A stretch of DNA of 64,000 bases from Gossypium raimondii (lineage: Eukaryota > Streptophyta > Magnoliopsida > Malvales > Malvaceae), in contig NC_068576.1 of NCBI RefSeq assembly GCF_025698545.1, forward strand, positions 49,262,390 to 49,326,389, written 5' to 3'. This document shows, piece after piece, positions 23,662 to 34,366 of this stretch. The position numbers were made by a program, and so were the translations under genes. Below the pieces are notes generated by a model that was not told the DNA's origin, ran no database searches, and worked only from the letters and a program-made list of their open reading frames with translations. Positions within the stretch are counted from its first letter, which is position 1, and every line of letters begins with the position of its first letter.

Positions 23662-25329
23662 CTACAGCAATGAAAAGAAATACATTGGTTAAATACTTAC
23701 ACGCCACCAAAAAATTCCATTATTAGAGCTTTGGGTTTTCCTTATCATGGCTAAAATACCAGAAAGAGATCTAAATTATTCCGATTTCACAAGTAAGTCA
23801 TCATATGTCTTACGATTTATACTGAATAAATTCTTACTTCAAGTGAAAGAACGTTCTATGCTAAATTAACTAAAAACACAAAGGCAGTGTACACAATATA
23901 ACTAGTGCAACGTGAAGAATAGTTAAGCGGTTGGCCGAATTAGGGTACAAGTTCCCAGGGTTTAAGCTGTATCATTTTTATTTTTTACAGGCAAGAGGTT
24001 GTTAGCTTAAGCTTTATTATTGTTAGTTATTATTATCTGGTTAAAATATATCATATTTTAGTCTATTATCTTAATCCTCTTTTTCAGTATCTCTCTTTCC
24101 TAGTTTTATTATTTTAATTCCATAATTTATTTTTTATTTCATGTTTATCTTTAAATAAGAAAATAAACATTTATCGATTGTTCGAACTCATGTCTTCCTG
24201 CATTGATAATAACATTAATGTCAATTAAGCTAAAATTTCATCGACAATTATTTATTTTAGTAAGAAAAATTAAGTGATTAAAGCTTAGTTGGAAAAAGAA
24301 AAATTTTGTATTTGCATCTTAGGATTTAGAAATCGAATTTTGCTGTTGTATCTTAAGTAATTCTAATATAAACTTTGATTTTATAAAACAATTAACTAAT
24401 AATGTAGAGGGAAAAAAATATCTTCATCAAGTTTTTAAATTTTTAAAATAAATTTGTTTATTTCTGTAAAAATAAAAAATTCCTTTTAAATCGAATTTCA
24501 TAAAAGAATTTAGTAATTCAAGTTTTAATCCAAAATTCAACTAAAGTGATAGCTTCTCAAAATTATTCAATTTTTTTTATTTTTATATAATTTTAAGGAT
24601 AAGGGATGGGGTAACATGGTTTGAACACGAGTTAAGCGAGTGTTTGATAATAACTTTAATCATTACTCTGTTTAAGTCAAGACTCAAAATCTTTTGTTCA
24701 ATTCACATGATGTCACAACTAGAGTTGTTCATAGGCTGGATCGAGCCCATGTAAGGTGTCTAAACCAAGTTTTCAAGCTCAAGCCCGACCCAATTTAAGA
24801 AAGATAAACTCAAGCCCAATCGAATCATATTTGACTTTTTGTAGTTTTGTTTTTTTATTTTAAAATAAGATTTAAAAAAATATAATGCACTAAATGCACT
24901 AAAAATTCTTATATAAAATTTTTTTAACACATTAAAAAAAGTATTTATATAAAAAAACTACCATAAATATAATAAATATTTTATTATATTAAAAAACACA
25001 AATAATATAACAAATATCTTATTGTATTAAATCTAATTTTAAAATTTTATATTTTGGATTGGGTTATTTAGTTGAGTAAAATATATTCAAGTCGGGACAG
25101 GCTAGGCTCGAACAAAAAAATCTTACCCTAGGCCCGACCCATATAGAGAACGGGCATTAAATTTTACCCAATCACATTTTGTAGGCTTCGTATTTTTTGT
25201 CCAAATCCTCCCATTTTTCAGGAGGGTCTTCAGGTCTGGGCAAGTGACCCGACTCATGAGCAGGTCTAGTAACAACAAAATAAAAAGTTTTAATTCTGCT
25301 ATCCGTCCTTATATATTTTACGAAAGTTA

Positions 25330-25870
25330 TGGATTTAGTCCTTATATTTTAATTTGGTCCTTTTTAATCACTATATTTTTTGAATTTTAAAATTTTTGTA
25401 CTCATCAAATGATACATATTAAATTCATTAAGGTAGCGTTTGAGAACTAGGATTTCAAAAATAGTGTAAATTAAGTAGTAACTATTTAAAATGTAACATT
25501 CATGATCATTTCTCAAATTCATGGATTTACAAAAGCCTATTTAGTAATCAATTTGGTTCTTAAAATATTTTAGATTTGACATAAATATATTTTTTGTACT
25601 TTCTAATATATATTAGATTGAACCTCAACAAATTTGCATTTCATTCTTACTATTTACATAATAATTGAAATTTAAATTATTTCTAAAATCTAATGCAATA
25701 AACGTATTATCACATTTCTAATATTGTATCAACTTGTTATTTTCGCATATTAATTACTAAAATCTAATTAATGTATTAATTATTATCATTTGTGTTAATA
25801 TTGAAATTTTAAAATTAAAAAATATAAAGACTTAAAATGACCCAATTGAAGAATATAGACTAAAATTTTA
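25330..25870. mobile_element. MITE-like inverted-repeat element
   Basis: The left segment (tagtccttatattttaattt … gaattttaaaattt) pairs with the reverse complement of the right segment near 25795–25865 (agtctatattcttcaattgg … ttaattttaaaattt). The ends are diverged and approximate. No coding capacity. Confidence 0.45.
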
Positions 25871-26237
25871 ACTTTAGAAAAATTTCCATCCAAATGTACT
25901 AAAAAATTTATGCACAAGTACAATATGCATGTAAAACAACTTTTTAAGAAAACTGCAGTATAAATATGGAAGTCAATGAAGTAAATGCTTTCTGTTAATG
26001 GCAATGGAATACAGACAACAAAACTTCATTCTTCACATGAGTTTCCATATTTCCTGCCTTACTTTTCTTCATAATTCACATTTCACGCCATACGGCATAA
26101 TAACAATTTGTGTTCCATTTCATGTTTTCTCCTATATTCGGTTCTTAAAGATCATTCCGTTACATCTCACTTATTTCCATGTCTGACGTATGTGTTCTAT
26201 CTCACTATTAAAGAATCCGATAACCCTAAGTTCTCGC

Positions 26238-26247
26238 TTTATATATG
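26238..26247 (+). promoter_or_regulatory. Candidate TATA box of the strictosidine synthase-like gene
   Basis: The run tttatatatg lies about 45 bases before the start codon at 26289, which would leave a very short 5' leader. This is position-based inference only. Confidence 0.35.
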
Positions 26248-26288
26248 CCATACAAGTGTAGATTACTTTGCTTATTCTTTTATTGAAG

Positions 26289-27540
26289 ATGGCTTGCATT
26301 ATTAGCCTTACCAAACTAATAAACATATTTCCCATTTTCATCTTTGTCTCATGTTTTCCTCCATTGATGCTTTCTCAATCATTCAGATCACTTCAATTGC
26401 CGCCGAAAGTCACCGGTCCAGAATCCATCGCCTTCGAGTTCGGAACCAGTCGATTCTATGTTGGTGTGGCTGATGGTAGAATTCTACAATACAACGGACC
26501 AAGGGTTGGATTTCGAGACTTTGGATTCACCGGTCCAAATAGGTGATTCTTTAACCAACAAACAGTCTAGTGGTTGCAAGACATAAATCATAAAACTGAA
26601 TATAGGTTGTATATATTATTGCTTGAATTTTCACCCACAAACTCTAATACAGGTCTAAACGGATGTGTGATGGCACTACTGATCCAAATTTGGGGCCAAT
26701 ATGTGGAAGGCCATTGGGTTTAGCATTTCATTACTCCCTAAATAAGTTATATATTTGCGATGCCTATTTTGGGCTCATGGTGCTAGGTTCTTCCGGAAAG
26801 CAAGCGACCCAAGTTTCTGCGGCTGCAGACGGAGAGCCTTACCGTTTATGTGATGCTTTAGACGTCCACCAACCATCTGGAAATGTTATTTTCGTAGATT
26901 CCAGCGCCAACTATGATTTAAGGTTCTTTCTTATCACCTAGGCTAAATCCTTAGTAGTCTGAAGATCAACGACAAAGAGACCGTAACATTGCATTAATAG
27001 CACTATTTAAATCTTTTGACCCACTTATGTTTCATTCACATACAAAGCTTAATTACATGTTGCAGAAATATCTCGAAAGCAGTGAACGCTAATGATTCAA
27101 CAGGGAGATTGTTGATGTACAACCCTGACACGGACCGAGTGACAGTGTTAATGAAGAACCTTTCAGGGCCAGCAGGGGTAGCAGTTAGCCAAGATGGAAC
27201 CTATGTCCTAGTTTCCAACTTCATTAACAATAGTACTATACGGTATTGGCTTCGAGGTCCTGGAGCCAACACTTATGACGTCATAAATTTGCAGGAAAGG
27301 CCAGATAACATCAAGAGAACAGCGTTTGGAGACTTTTGGAGGGCGGCGGCGCTGGTGAAACAACCGACGCGATCACTGGTGCCGATCGGGCAGAGGATCA
27401 ATGGGTTTGGCAGGGTTCTTCGAACTGTGAATTTCGAAGCATGGTATGGCAATCAATTAATTAGCGAAGTTCAGGAATTCGGTGGTGAACTATATTTGGG
27501 ATCACTATCTGCGCCTTTTGTTGGCGTTTTTAGGTTTTGA
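26289..27540 (+). CDS. Strictosidine synthase-like protein, 3 exons
   Basis: The exons are 26289–26542, 26653–26922 and 27066–27540, with GT–AG introns and an open joined frame of 332 residues, the usual length for plant strictosidine synthase-like (SSL) proteins. Residues 1–29 form a secretory signal peptide. The six-bladed propeller family is recognised from KVTGPESIAFE near 40, the DPNLGPICGRPLGLAFH stretch with cysteines at 90 and 102 (placed like the disulfide of true strictosidine synthase), and GDFWRAAALVK and ELYLGSLSAPFVGVF near the end. An NNST glycosylation sequon is present. Most SSL proteins outside alkaloid-producing plants do not make strictosidine, so the substrate is unknown. 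It is likely secreted or vacuolar. Confidence 0.9.
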
Positions 27541-29096
27541 TGTCTGTAGTTTCCGATTACTATCTAGGGTAAATTATAAGAATAATCGTACAATAATTTT
27601 GTTTTAGTTATCCATCTATTAATTTCATCAATTTAATCAATCTCTTTTCTAATTTTAATTAATTTAATAACGAAAATTTAAAATTTGATTTATTCGCATA
27701 ATAATAAATTTAGCCATCTAATTATTAGATGTTAATCTTGTATCTTGTTATGCACTATTGTTTGATCTATTTAAACGTCTTTTTATGACTTCCTTCAATC
27801 TCTTTTAACTTATTTCTTCAAGTCTTCACTCGCAATGAAAAAAGTTTAAGCTTATTATCTCTTCAACTCAATGATATTAAAGTCTAAATATCAATAGAGC
27901 ATGATGACAGCGACATGTACTGTGCGTAATAAAGCAAGGGTGGAGAGAAAGGATTGACATGGAAGAAGGCAGCAAACATTCCAACAATTTCCGCATCTCC
28001 TTTACAAACATTCAACAGTCAAATTTCTCACTTTTTTGGTAGGAACATTAAGCAATTTGGAGACCGTGTTATGCATATTATGCATTCCTCAACAGGCTCA
28101 CAAAGGTCACTTTATATCTACACTCGTCTTGGGGGCCAATTGTTATGTCTCTTTTAGTGGACTTTACAACTTACTGATGGTTAATCTGCAAATCTCAACC
28201 TGGCGAACTATGCGCCTTCTCACTTATAGTTAGTCTACGAACTTCAATATGATAAACTATGCATCTTTATTGATGCTAAAGCTATAGTGAAACTCAACAT
28301 AATTAATTGTTAGTCACTCTAACATGCCCCATCATAGAATATCATATCATTGTCACTGTCAAATGTATCAAAATCAGACTTCCACGTCAACAATTTTAAG
28401 ACATATAGCCAAATTTATCATCCAAAAGATTAATGCAAATAGACTCGCTTCAACTTACCAAATCTCCTCCCCAAAAAAAATTAAGACTTCCTTCCAACCT
28501 CTGTTCCTTCCTTCTTCACCAAACCTTCTTCTCTTTATTCACCTCACCAGTTAACACTTCCGTAAATTAAATATCAAATCTTCCTAATCTCTCTGATATT
28601 ACTAATCAATGACGTAAGAACTTCCATGAATGAATACCCTTCAGAACCACAATTTACGAAGATGTATAATCGCATATAAGTAAAAATACCTTCAGGTTAG
28701 AATAATAATGGGAGGTTGAAGAATATGGCATTGCCTTCCCAAACACCATATCTATCTGTGTCACGTGACATAATAAAGTAAATGGCAAGCAGTGCAGATA
28801 AAATGGCGTCACTCCATCATGGTCGGACAATTTGGACAAGACTTTCGACTTCTTCAATCTATAATTCTTCGTGGTCCACCTCCAATCTCTCGTCTTTCAT
28901 TTTCTTCTTTTTAGTGTTCTAGTTTTTTCTTTTCCCCTTTAAGCCTAAGTTTTAAGTGGAAGTGAAGGCTTAAAAATATAGGAGGGACGACGGAAGAAAA
29001 TGCAAGTTTCAATCAAACTGGATCGAGAGTTGGTCAGGTTATTAATTTGGAGAAAGACATTATTAATCCGTAAATAAACAGAGACTAATTGGACCG
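27541..29096. other. Intergenic region between the SSL gene and a solo LTR
   Basis: The first 200 bases are probably 3' UTR. At 28170–28300 two degenerate copies of a unit (ctgcaaatctcaacctggcgaactatgc / tacgaacttcaatatgataaactatgc) repeat. At 28760–28770 there is a G-box-like tcacgtgaca. No gene is supported. Confidence 0.4.
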
Positions 29097-29599
29097 TGTT
29101 GGAACACTGGCAGCAACAACCAAACAATGAAACACTAAGAGCATAAGCTCTTCAAACAGCAAGCAGAAACACAAAGCATCAAGAGCATAAGCTCTCGGTT
29201 AACAGGCAGAAAAAAGAAAAAGAAAGAACAATGGCAGCAGCTCTTAGAAAAAGAACAAAACAGAGAACAAAGGAGGAAGAAACAAAAATAATTTACTTGC
29301 TCACAAACGTGCAGCAAGGAAGCAATCTAAGTTTCACAACTGATATGCTTAATTTTTCAATAAGAAAAACAATACATTTATAGCCAACCACATCAGTTAT
29401 TACTACCTAATACCACTAAGTAGCCTAGTAACTTTAAAAACATTGCTTGTACACATGGATAAGCTGACTTATCAGCTCAACCAACCCATCAAAACATCAA
29501 CATCAAAGTTCATTCTCAACCAAACTAAATTACAGAATCATTATAGTACCATGCATTTTAACAAAAACATAATAGCAGCATGGTTGGCCATTTTTAACA
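29097..29599 (-). mobile_element. Copia-type solo LTR, 503 bp, TSD GACCG
   Basis: The element runs from TGTTGGAAC at 29097 to TTTTTAACA ending at 29599, with short inverted termini (TGTT…AACA). Perfect five-base repeats GACCG lie at 29092–29096 and 29600–29604. On the minus strand a TATA-like ataaatgtattg lies near 29385, so the LTR reads on the minus strand. No internal sequence remains. Confidence 0.85.
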
Positions 29600-29604
29600 G
29601 ACCG

Positions 29605-29888
29605 AATTAAAAAAATTAATGAAACTGTTTTTTTTTTTATAATTATCAATTTTTAATAATAGTAGTAATTGAATAATTGATATTTATAATGGAACCCCAA
29701 AAAAAACCTTTCTATTTTTAATGCCACTCCAAACATAGATGTGAACCTCAAACTCATAACAAACCAAAGACATTGATTTCCTTGATGGTTTTCTCGTTAA
29801 TTGCTCATTTCATTGCGATCCGAAGCCGCCACCAACATTAACAGATAATTTATTGTTTTTTGGTTAGTATATTTGGGTTTTGTTGAAA
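29605..29888. promoter_or_regulatory. 5' flank of the calmodulin-like gene
   Basis: This short stretch separates the solo LTR from the calmodulin-like start codon, so the promoter must lie within it or inside the LTR. An AT-rich run at 29640–29690 is the only candidate core element. Confidence 0.3.
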
Positions 29889-30371
29889 ATGGAGCCATTA
29901 GGAGAAGATGACCTAAGTCAATTAAAGGAAATTTTCGCAAGGTTCGACATGGATTCCGATGGTAGCCTAACGATTCTAGAGCTTGCGGCACTGCTAAGAT
30001 CGATTGGGATCAAGCCATCAGGTGATCAAATCCATGTTTTGTTAGCCAACATGGATGCCAACGGCAATGGTTCGGTTGAATTTGATGAACTAGCCAGTAT
30101 ATTGCCTGAACTTACAGGAGAAATATTGAATAACCAAGAGCGATTAACGGAGGTGTTTCAATTGTTTGATCGTGACGGCAATGGATACATCACCGCGGCG
30201 GAGCTAGCTGGTTGCATGGCCAAAATGGGATATCCATTGACCTATTCAGAGCTAACTGAGATTATTAAAGAGGCTGATTCCGATGGGGATGGTGTCATTA
30301 GCTTCACTGAATTTTCTTCTATAATGGGAAAATCAGCCCTGGAATTTCTAGGTATTAGTCTGTCATCATGA
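29889..30371 (+). CDS. Calmodulin-like protein with four EF-hands (CML15/16-like), intronless
   Basis: A single exon codes for 160 residues from the ATG at 29889. Four canonical twelve-residue calcium loops are present: 20–31 (DMDSDGSLTILE), 56–67 (DANGNGSVEFDE), 94–105 (DRDGNGYITAAE) and 130–141 (DSDGDGVISFTE). Each has Asp at position 1, Gly at position 6 and Glu at position 12, so all four should bind calcium. The LELAALLRS and KPSGDQIHVLL stretches resemble Arabidopsis CML15/CML16, which are also intronless. It should be a soluble calcium sensor that exposes hydrophobic surfaces to target proteins. Two TTG codons precede the ATG in frame and are not credible starts. Confidence 0.92.
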   Translation: MEPLGEDDLSQLKEIFARFDMDSDGSLTILELAALLRSIGIKPSGDQIHVLLANMDANGNGSVEFDELASILPELTGEILNNQERLTEVFQLFDRDGNGYITAAELAGCMAKMGYPLTYSELTEIIKEADSDGDGVISFTEFSSIMGKSALEFLGISLSS

Positions 30372-32620
30372 CCCTAGATTTGAGTTTTTCCTCTCTTTTT
30401 TCTTCTGGGGATTGTTGTAGGAACCTAATCCCTCGGTTAAATGTTTGCTAATATTTCCAAGAACAATGTTCCAGGCAAATTGCTTCGTTTGAAGGGCCAC
30501 ATGAAACCACTTCTTGTTACCCCTTATCTCAAGGTCTATGTCATCTTTTCTTGTCTGGCTGAGTTTGATGAAGATGACTATATACATATTGGTAGTTGTA
30601 AATATTAGATCAAGGAATGAAATATCATGTTTTTCACACCCTTTTGCTTCCATGTTTTCAGCTTCACAAAAATCAATAAATTAAGGGTGGATTTAGATTG
30701 GCGGTGAGGTGGGGTGTGCTTAATTTATTTTTTGTCTCACATTATAGTATTTAATCTCACCACTAACCGTTAGTAAACGTATTACCCATTCAAACTCACC
30801 CTAAATCAGGTTCCATTTTAGTTCAAGTCATCTTTAAATATATTCAAATTGGTTCTTTTGTTGGATCAAAAGTGAAAAAAAAAGTAATTATTCCAATAAA
30901 TCAAAGCCAACCATTTTGGTTGATGAATCTGGTTTTTTTTAATCTCCATCCCTTTTCAATAAGAAGATGACAAATAATATTTTTCGTCCTAATTTTCAGC
31001 TTTTATCTTCCTACAAAATTCAAGTCCAACTAAAAATTAGTTTATCGAAAAAGGATAAAAATAGGTAGAATTACAGCTTTATCCAATGATTTTAACATAC
31101 ATATAAAAAAAAACATAAGTAAATTTTTTATTTAATATGTTAGTTTATCGTCATCTGGATAAATTTGATCACTATTTTTTTCATAAAGGTGAAGCTATCA
31201 TTATTTTTCTTTGGATAATTTATTTATTAGATAAATACTCAAATTATTTACTTTATTAGTTTTTTTAAAAATATTAAATAGGCTTTTAGGTGATATTCGT
31301 AATTCATTCAGAAATAGAGTTGATGTCTTTCTTGACCTAAACAATGGGCATTTGCTTTGTCCCAACCTGAGCTTGCCCACAATGCAATCAAGAAGTCACA
31401 TTTTTTCTGTTGTCTATGTCCAATGCCTTCGACATGCTTGGACTTAACACAACTTCCACAAGCCCCAAGGTCAAGCATAGTTGCAACCCATATGACAACA
31501 AGAACAAGATGTCCAAGCAGGTCAAACAAAGTAGCTGATTTCTCCCCATTCTATTGGGAAGATGAATTTAACTCGACGATGATTTATTTTTCTCGAAGGG
31601 GGAATTTGACGTGACTTTTTATTCAATTATTTAGTTTTTCTTTTTTCTTTTAACTCTTTGAAGCCTACAAATAAATTAGAATGTGAGCTTTGTAATTTAT
31701 TCAATTCATACAAAAAAAAAAAAAAGAGAAGAGATGTTTAGTTTTCTCTTTTAACTATAAAAATTTAATCTTTTGTATTTGTGTCCAGGCTTATGTTATT
31801 TGGGTAATTGTTGGATTGAAGCTGAACAGGGTTTGCAACTGTTGATTTCTTGGTCTCTTTAATGGCTGCTCTTCCAATTCTTGGTGGATTTTGAGCACTT
31901 CATTCTCTCTACACACTCCTCCATTAACCTACATTTATAAAAAAAAAAATTAAAATTAAAATCTTGTGATTCGTGTTTGATTTATCGTAATCACAAAAAT
32001 AATAAATATTACTAAAGAAACATATTACCAGAAAGAACTCAAAACCAATAAAATAATAATAATAAAAAGAATAACGTAAGGCGGGGCAGGCAGAGCATCT
32101 GACATGAAATGTCTGGAATCATAACTGATTAGTGCAAGTCGGAATCGAAGCCAGGCAGGGAGTTTTTTTTTTGAAGGGGAGTATGAAGCGGTAGTGATTC
32201 AGGTAATATTTGCAGCAGCCTGCTACAGTCCCTAATCTGCATTTGTTTCAAACCTACTATATATATAACAATTATATAATATTTAATGGTATATGGGAAT
32301 GGGAGTGTGAGATAATAATGTAACATGATAGAGTCAGAAATTGAAGAAAAGAGATAGGTAAAGTGGACATAAATAGAAGAAAAGTAAAAGGATTGGGGTA
32401 GTGTGGCTTGGGCTGCCAATGCGGATGCGGATGGCACATACATACCCTTTGCTGCTTTGGGATTCAAGTCAAAAAAGAGTCGATGAGTCAAGCAAAATCT
32501 TCTCTCTCTTACCCCACAAAGAAAGTGAAGTAGCGCACAGATTGTCCCCTGTTCTTTATTTTTTGTTTTGAACAATTTCTCTTCTTTTCTAGTTTTTCAT
32601 ACCAACCAATAGAGTTGTAT
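30372..32620. other. Intergenic region between the calmodulin-like and MIZ1-like genes
   Basis: The first 280 bases are likely 3' UTR. A small MITE lies at 30685–30801. The stretch 31308–31960 has higher complexity and looks like a decayed LTR or retroelement fragment on the minus strand, but I cannot name it; its open frames give no recognisable domain. Confidence 0.35.
30685..30801. mobile_element. Tourist/PIF-Harbinger-like MITE, 117 bp, TSD TAA
   Basis: Terminal inverted repeats GGGTGGATTTAGATTGG and CCATTCAAACTCACCC are present, allowing a few mismatches. They are flanked on both sides by TAA (30682–30684 and 30802–30804), the three-base duplication typical of PIF/Harbinger-type MITEs. 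Confidence 0.75.
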
Positions 32621-32630
32621 TATATAAAAC
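32621..32630 (+). promoter_or_regulatory. Candidate TATA box of the MIZ1-like gene
   Basis: The run tatataaaac is preceded by an accaaccaat CCAAT-like sequence about 18 bases upstream. Transcription would start near 32655 and leave a 5' leader of about 230 bases, which contains CT-rich tracts. Inferred from position only. Confidence 0.35.
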
Positions 32631-32883
32631 TCATCAAACTAAATATATTTGATATTAAAATTTATCATCTCTTTTGCTGGTGGGGCAGTCTATGTTTGTT
32701 TTGTCAGGACTCAGGATTCTCTTGCACTAAGGTAATGGGGGGAGTCCCCGCATATATGATCAGTAAAAGAAAAGAATCTCTATATCACTCTCTCTTCTTT
32801 TTCACTCCATTTTTAACGAGAGCAACCTCAGACTTGCCGGCCTTCCCATTTATTTTCTTTCTCCCTTCCACAACTATCCATTC

Positions 32884-33657
32884 ATGGCGAAAGCCTCTCA
32901 AGACACCTCCAAAATACACTTCCACTGGACCAAAAAAGTTGGAACCGAAGACGACGATGTCGAACAACCTTCAACTTTCAAGCAGCCAAATTCAAACCCC
33001 AGTGATCAACAAGACAAGAAGCATGAAAACATCAAAGTTAAAACCCATGTGGGTGTTCCAACCCCCAGGAAGAAGCTTCAAGCAGTTGCAATCGCAAGGC
33101 TTCGAGCTGTTCTAACTGCTTTTGGGAAGAACCGTTCCAACCCGCCCTTTGGAGGTCTTCTTGGACCTCGAGTTGTCGGCACCCTTTTTGGTTCCAGGCG
33201 TGGCCATGTTCACTTTGCTTTTCAGAAAGAACCCAATTCCCCACCAGCTTTCCTCGTTGAACTCGCCACACCCATTAGTGTCCTGGTTCGAGAAATGGCG
33301 TCTGGGTTGGTACGCATTGCTTTGGAGTGTGATAAAAAAGACAATGAAGAGAAAAAGGCTGTGAGATTACTGGAAGAGCCAGTGTGGAGAACTTACTGCA
33401 ATGGAAAGAAATGTGGGTTTGCAACAAGGAGGGACTGTGGGCCTAAAGAATGGAAGATCCTTAAAGCTGTTGAACCAATCTCCATGGGAGCTGGGGTTTT
33501 ACCACTGACTGAACCAGAAGCTGGCGATGGTGAGCTAATGTATATGAGGGCTAAGTTCGAGAGGATTATTGGGTCAAGAGATTCTGAAGCTTTCTATATG
33601 ATGAATCCTGATAGCAATGGAGCTCCTGAACTTAGTATCTATTTGCTTAGAGTGTGA
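32884..33657 (+). CDS. MIZU-KUSSEI 1 (MIZ1)-like protein, DUF617 family, intronless
   Basis: A single exon codes for 257 residues. The first 80 or so are polar and low in complexity. From about residue 80 the DUF617/MIZ1 domain runs to the C-terminus, with the family marks GPRVVGTLFGSRRGHVHFAFQ, the PAFLVELATPI stretch, WRTYCNGKKCGFA, GAGVLPL and the final RIIGSRDSEAFYMMNPDSN. DUF617 is a land-plant family; its founder MIZ1 is needed for root hydrotropism and is linked to ER calcium signalling. Other members are poorly known, so the exact role is inferred from family only. The start has no competing upstream in-frame ATG. Confidence 0.92.
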   Translation: MAKASQDTSKIHFHWTKKVGTEDDDVEQPSTFKQPNSNPSDQQDKKHENIKVKTHVGVPTPRKKLQAVAIARLRAVLTAFGKNRSNPPFGGLLGPRVVGTLFGSRRGHVHFAFQKEPNSPPAFLVELATPISVLVREMASGLVRIALECDKKDNEEKKAVRLLEEPVWRTYCNGKKCGFATRRDCGPKEWKILKAVEPISMGAGVLPLTEPEAGDGELMYMRAKFERIIGSRDSEAFYMMNPDSNGAPELSIYLLRV

Positions 33658-34082
33658 AAGTCGTCACCAATGGAAGCTCTGAATTAAACCAACTTCATTT
33701 TCAATGTATTTTCCCTTTTTTTTTTTTGGAGCTTGAAGAAGGGGTATACCAGATTGATATTTTATCTTTCTTTTTTACTGTACTCTACGGCCATGGAAAT
33801 GGAGGTCTCTAGTTTCTTTGTATTCTTTTTAGTTTAGATGGAGGGGTAATACATTATAAATATTTATGTATAGTTTTCTTCTTCAATGCTTTACCAAAGT
33901 AAGACATTGAAGATTGAGCTTAGTGCAATCAATCATTATCTTTGCATTATCCTTTTCTTTTTTTACATTTCAATGTTAAAACTTAAAATTGGCCTACTCA
34001 TCAAACCATTTTCTTTCAACATTGTATTTCCTTGAGGGCGAACATGGTCGGACCCAATCGCCTTCTCTAATTTTTTTTGCTT

Positions 34083-34366
34083 AATATACTAAAAAAACCT
34101 TAAACTATTACACTTATTTAAACAAATCCTTAAACTATATTTGTAGTTAATTAAGTTCCTTCCTATGATTTTTACCTATAAAAGCCATTAATTTTAATCT
34201 TAAAATGAAATATTTTGAATTTCAGGGCTTTTTGGCTAAAATTATTTTATTTTAGTATTAAAATTAAAAACTAAAATTATAAGTTAAGGGCTTATTTAAC
34301 TACAAAAATAATATGCAGGTTTGTTTAAACCACATATGATAGTTTAAGGACTTTTTAGAATATTAG
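34083..34366. mobile_element. MITE-like inverted-repeat element, about 285 bp
   Basis: The left arm (actaaaaaaaccttaaacta … tttgtagttaattaag) pairs with the reverse complement of the right arm (ctaaaaagtccttaaactat … tttgtagttaaataag) over about 75 bases. No target-site duplication could be fixed. Confidence 0.6.

Larger units (their letters stand above)
23662..26288. other. Intergenic, AT-rich, with decayed repeats
   Basis: No gene is seen. At 24720–25270 lies a degenerate repeat carrying agcccgaccca-like and gggtcggg-like motifs, as at 8445–8700. At about 25330–25870 there is a MITE-like inverted repeat, annotated separately. Confidence 0.45.

Noticed and set aside
23930-24000. Second tRNA-like SINE
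   Set aside because: A ttaagcggttggccgaatta segment looks slightly like a tRNA arm, but no box-B of acceptable quality follows.
31308-31614. Overlapping open frames of 73 and 85 codons
   Set aside because: No domain, both strands open by chance; the stretch looks like a decayed retroelement fragment instead.
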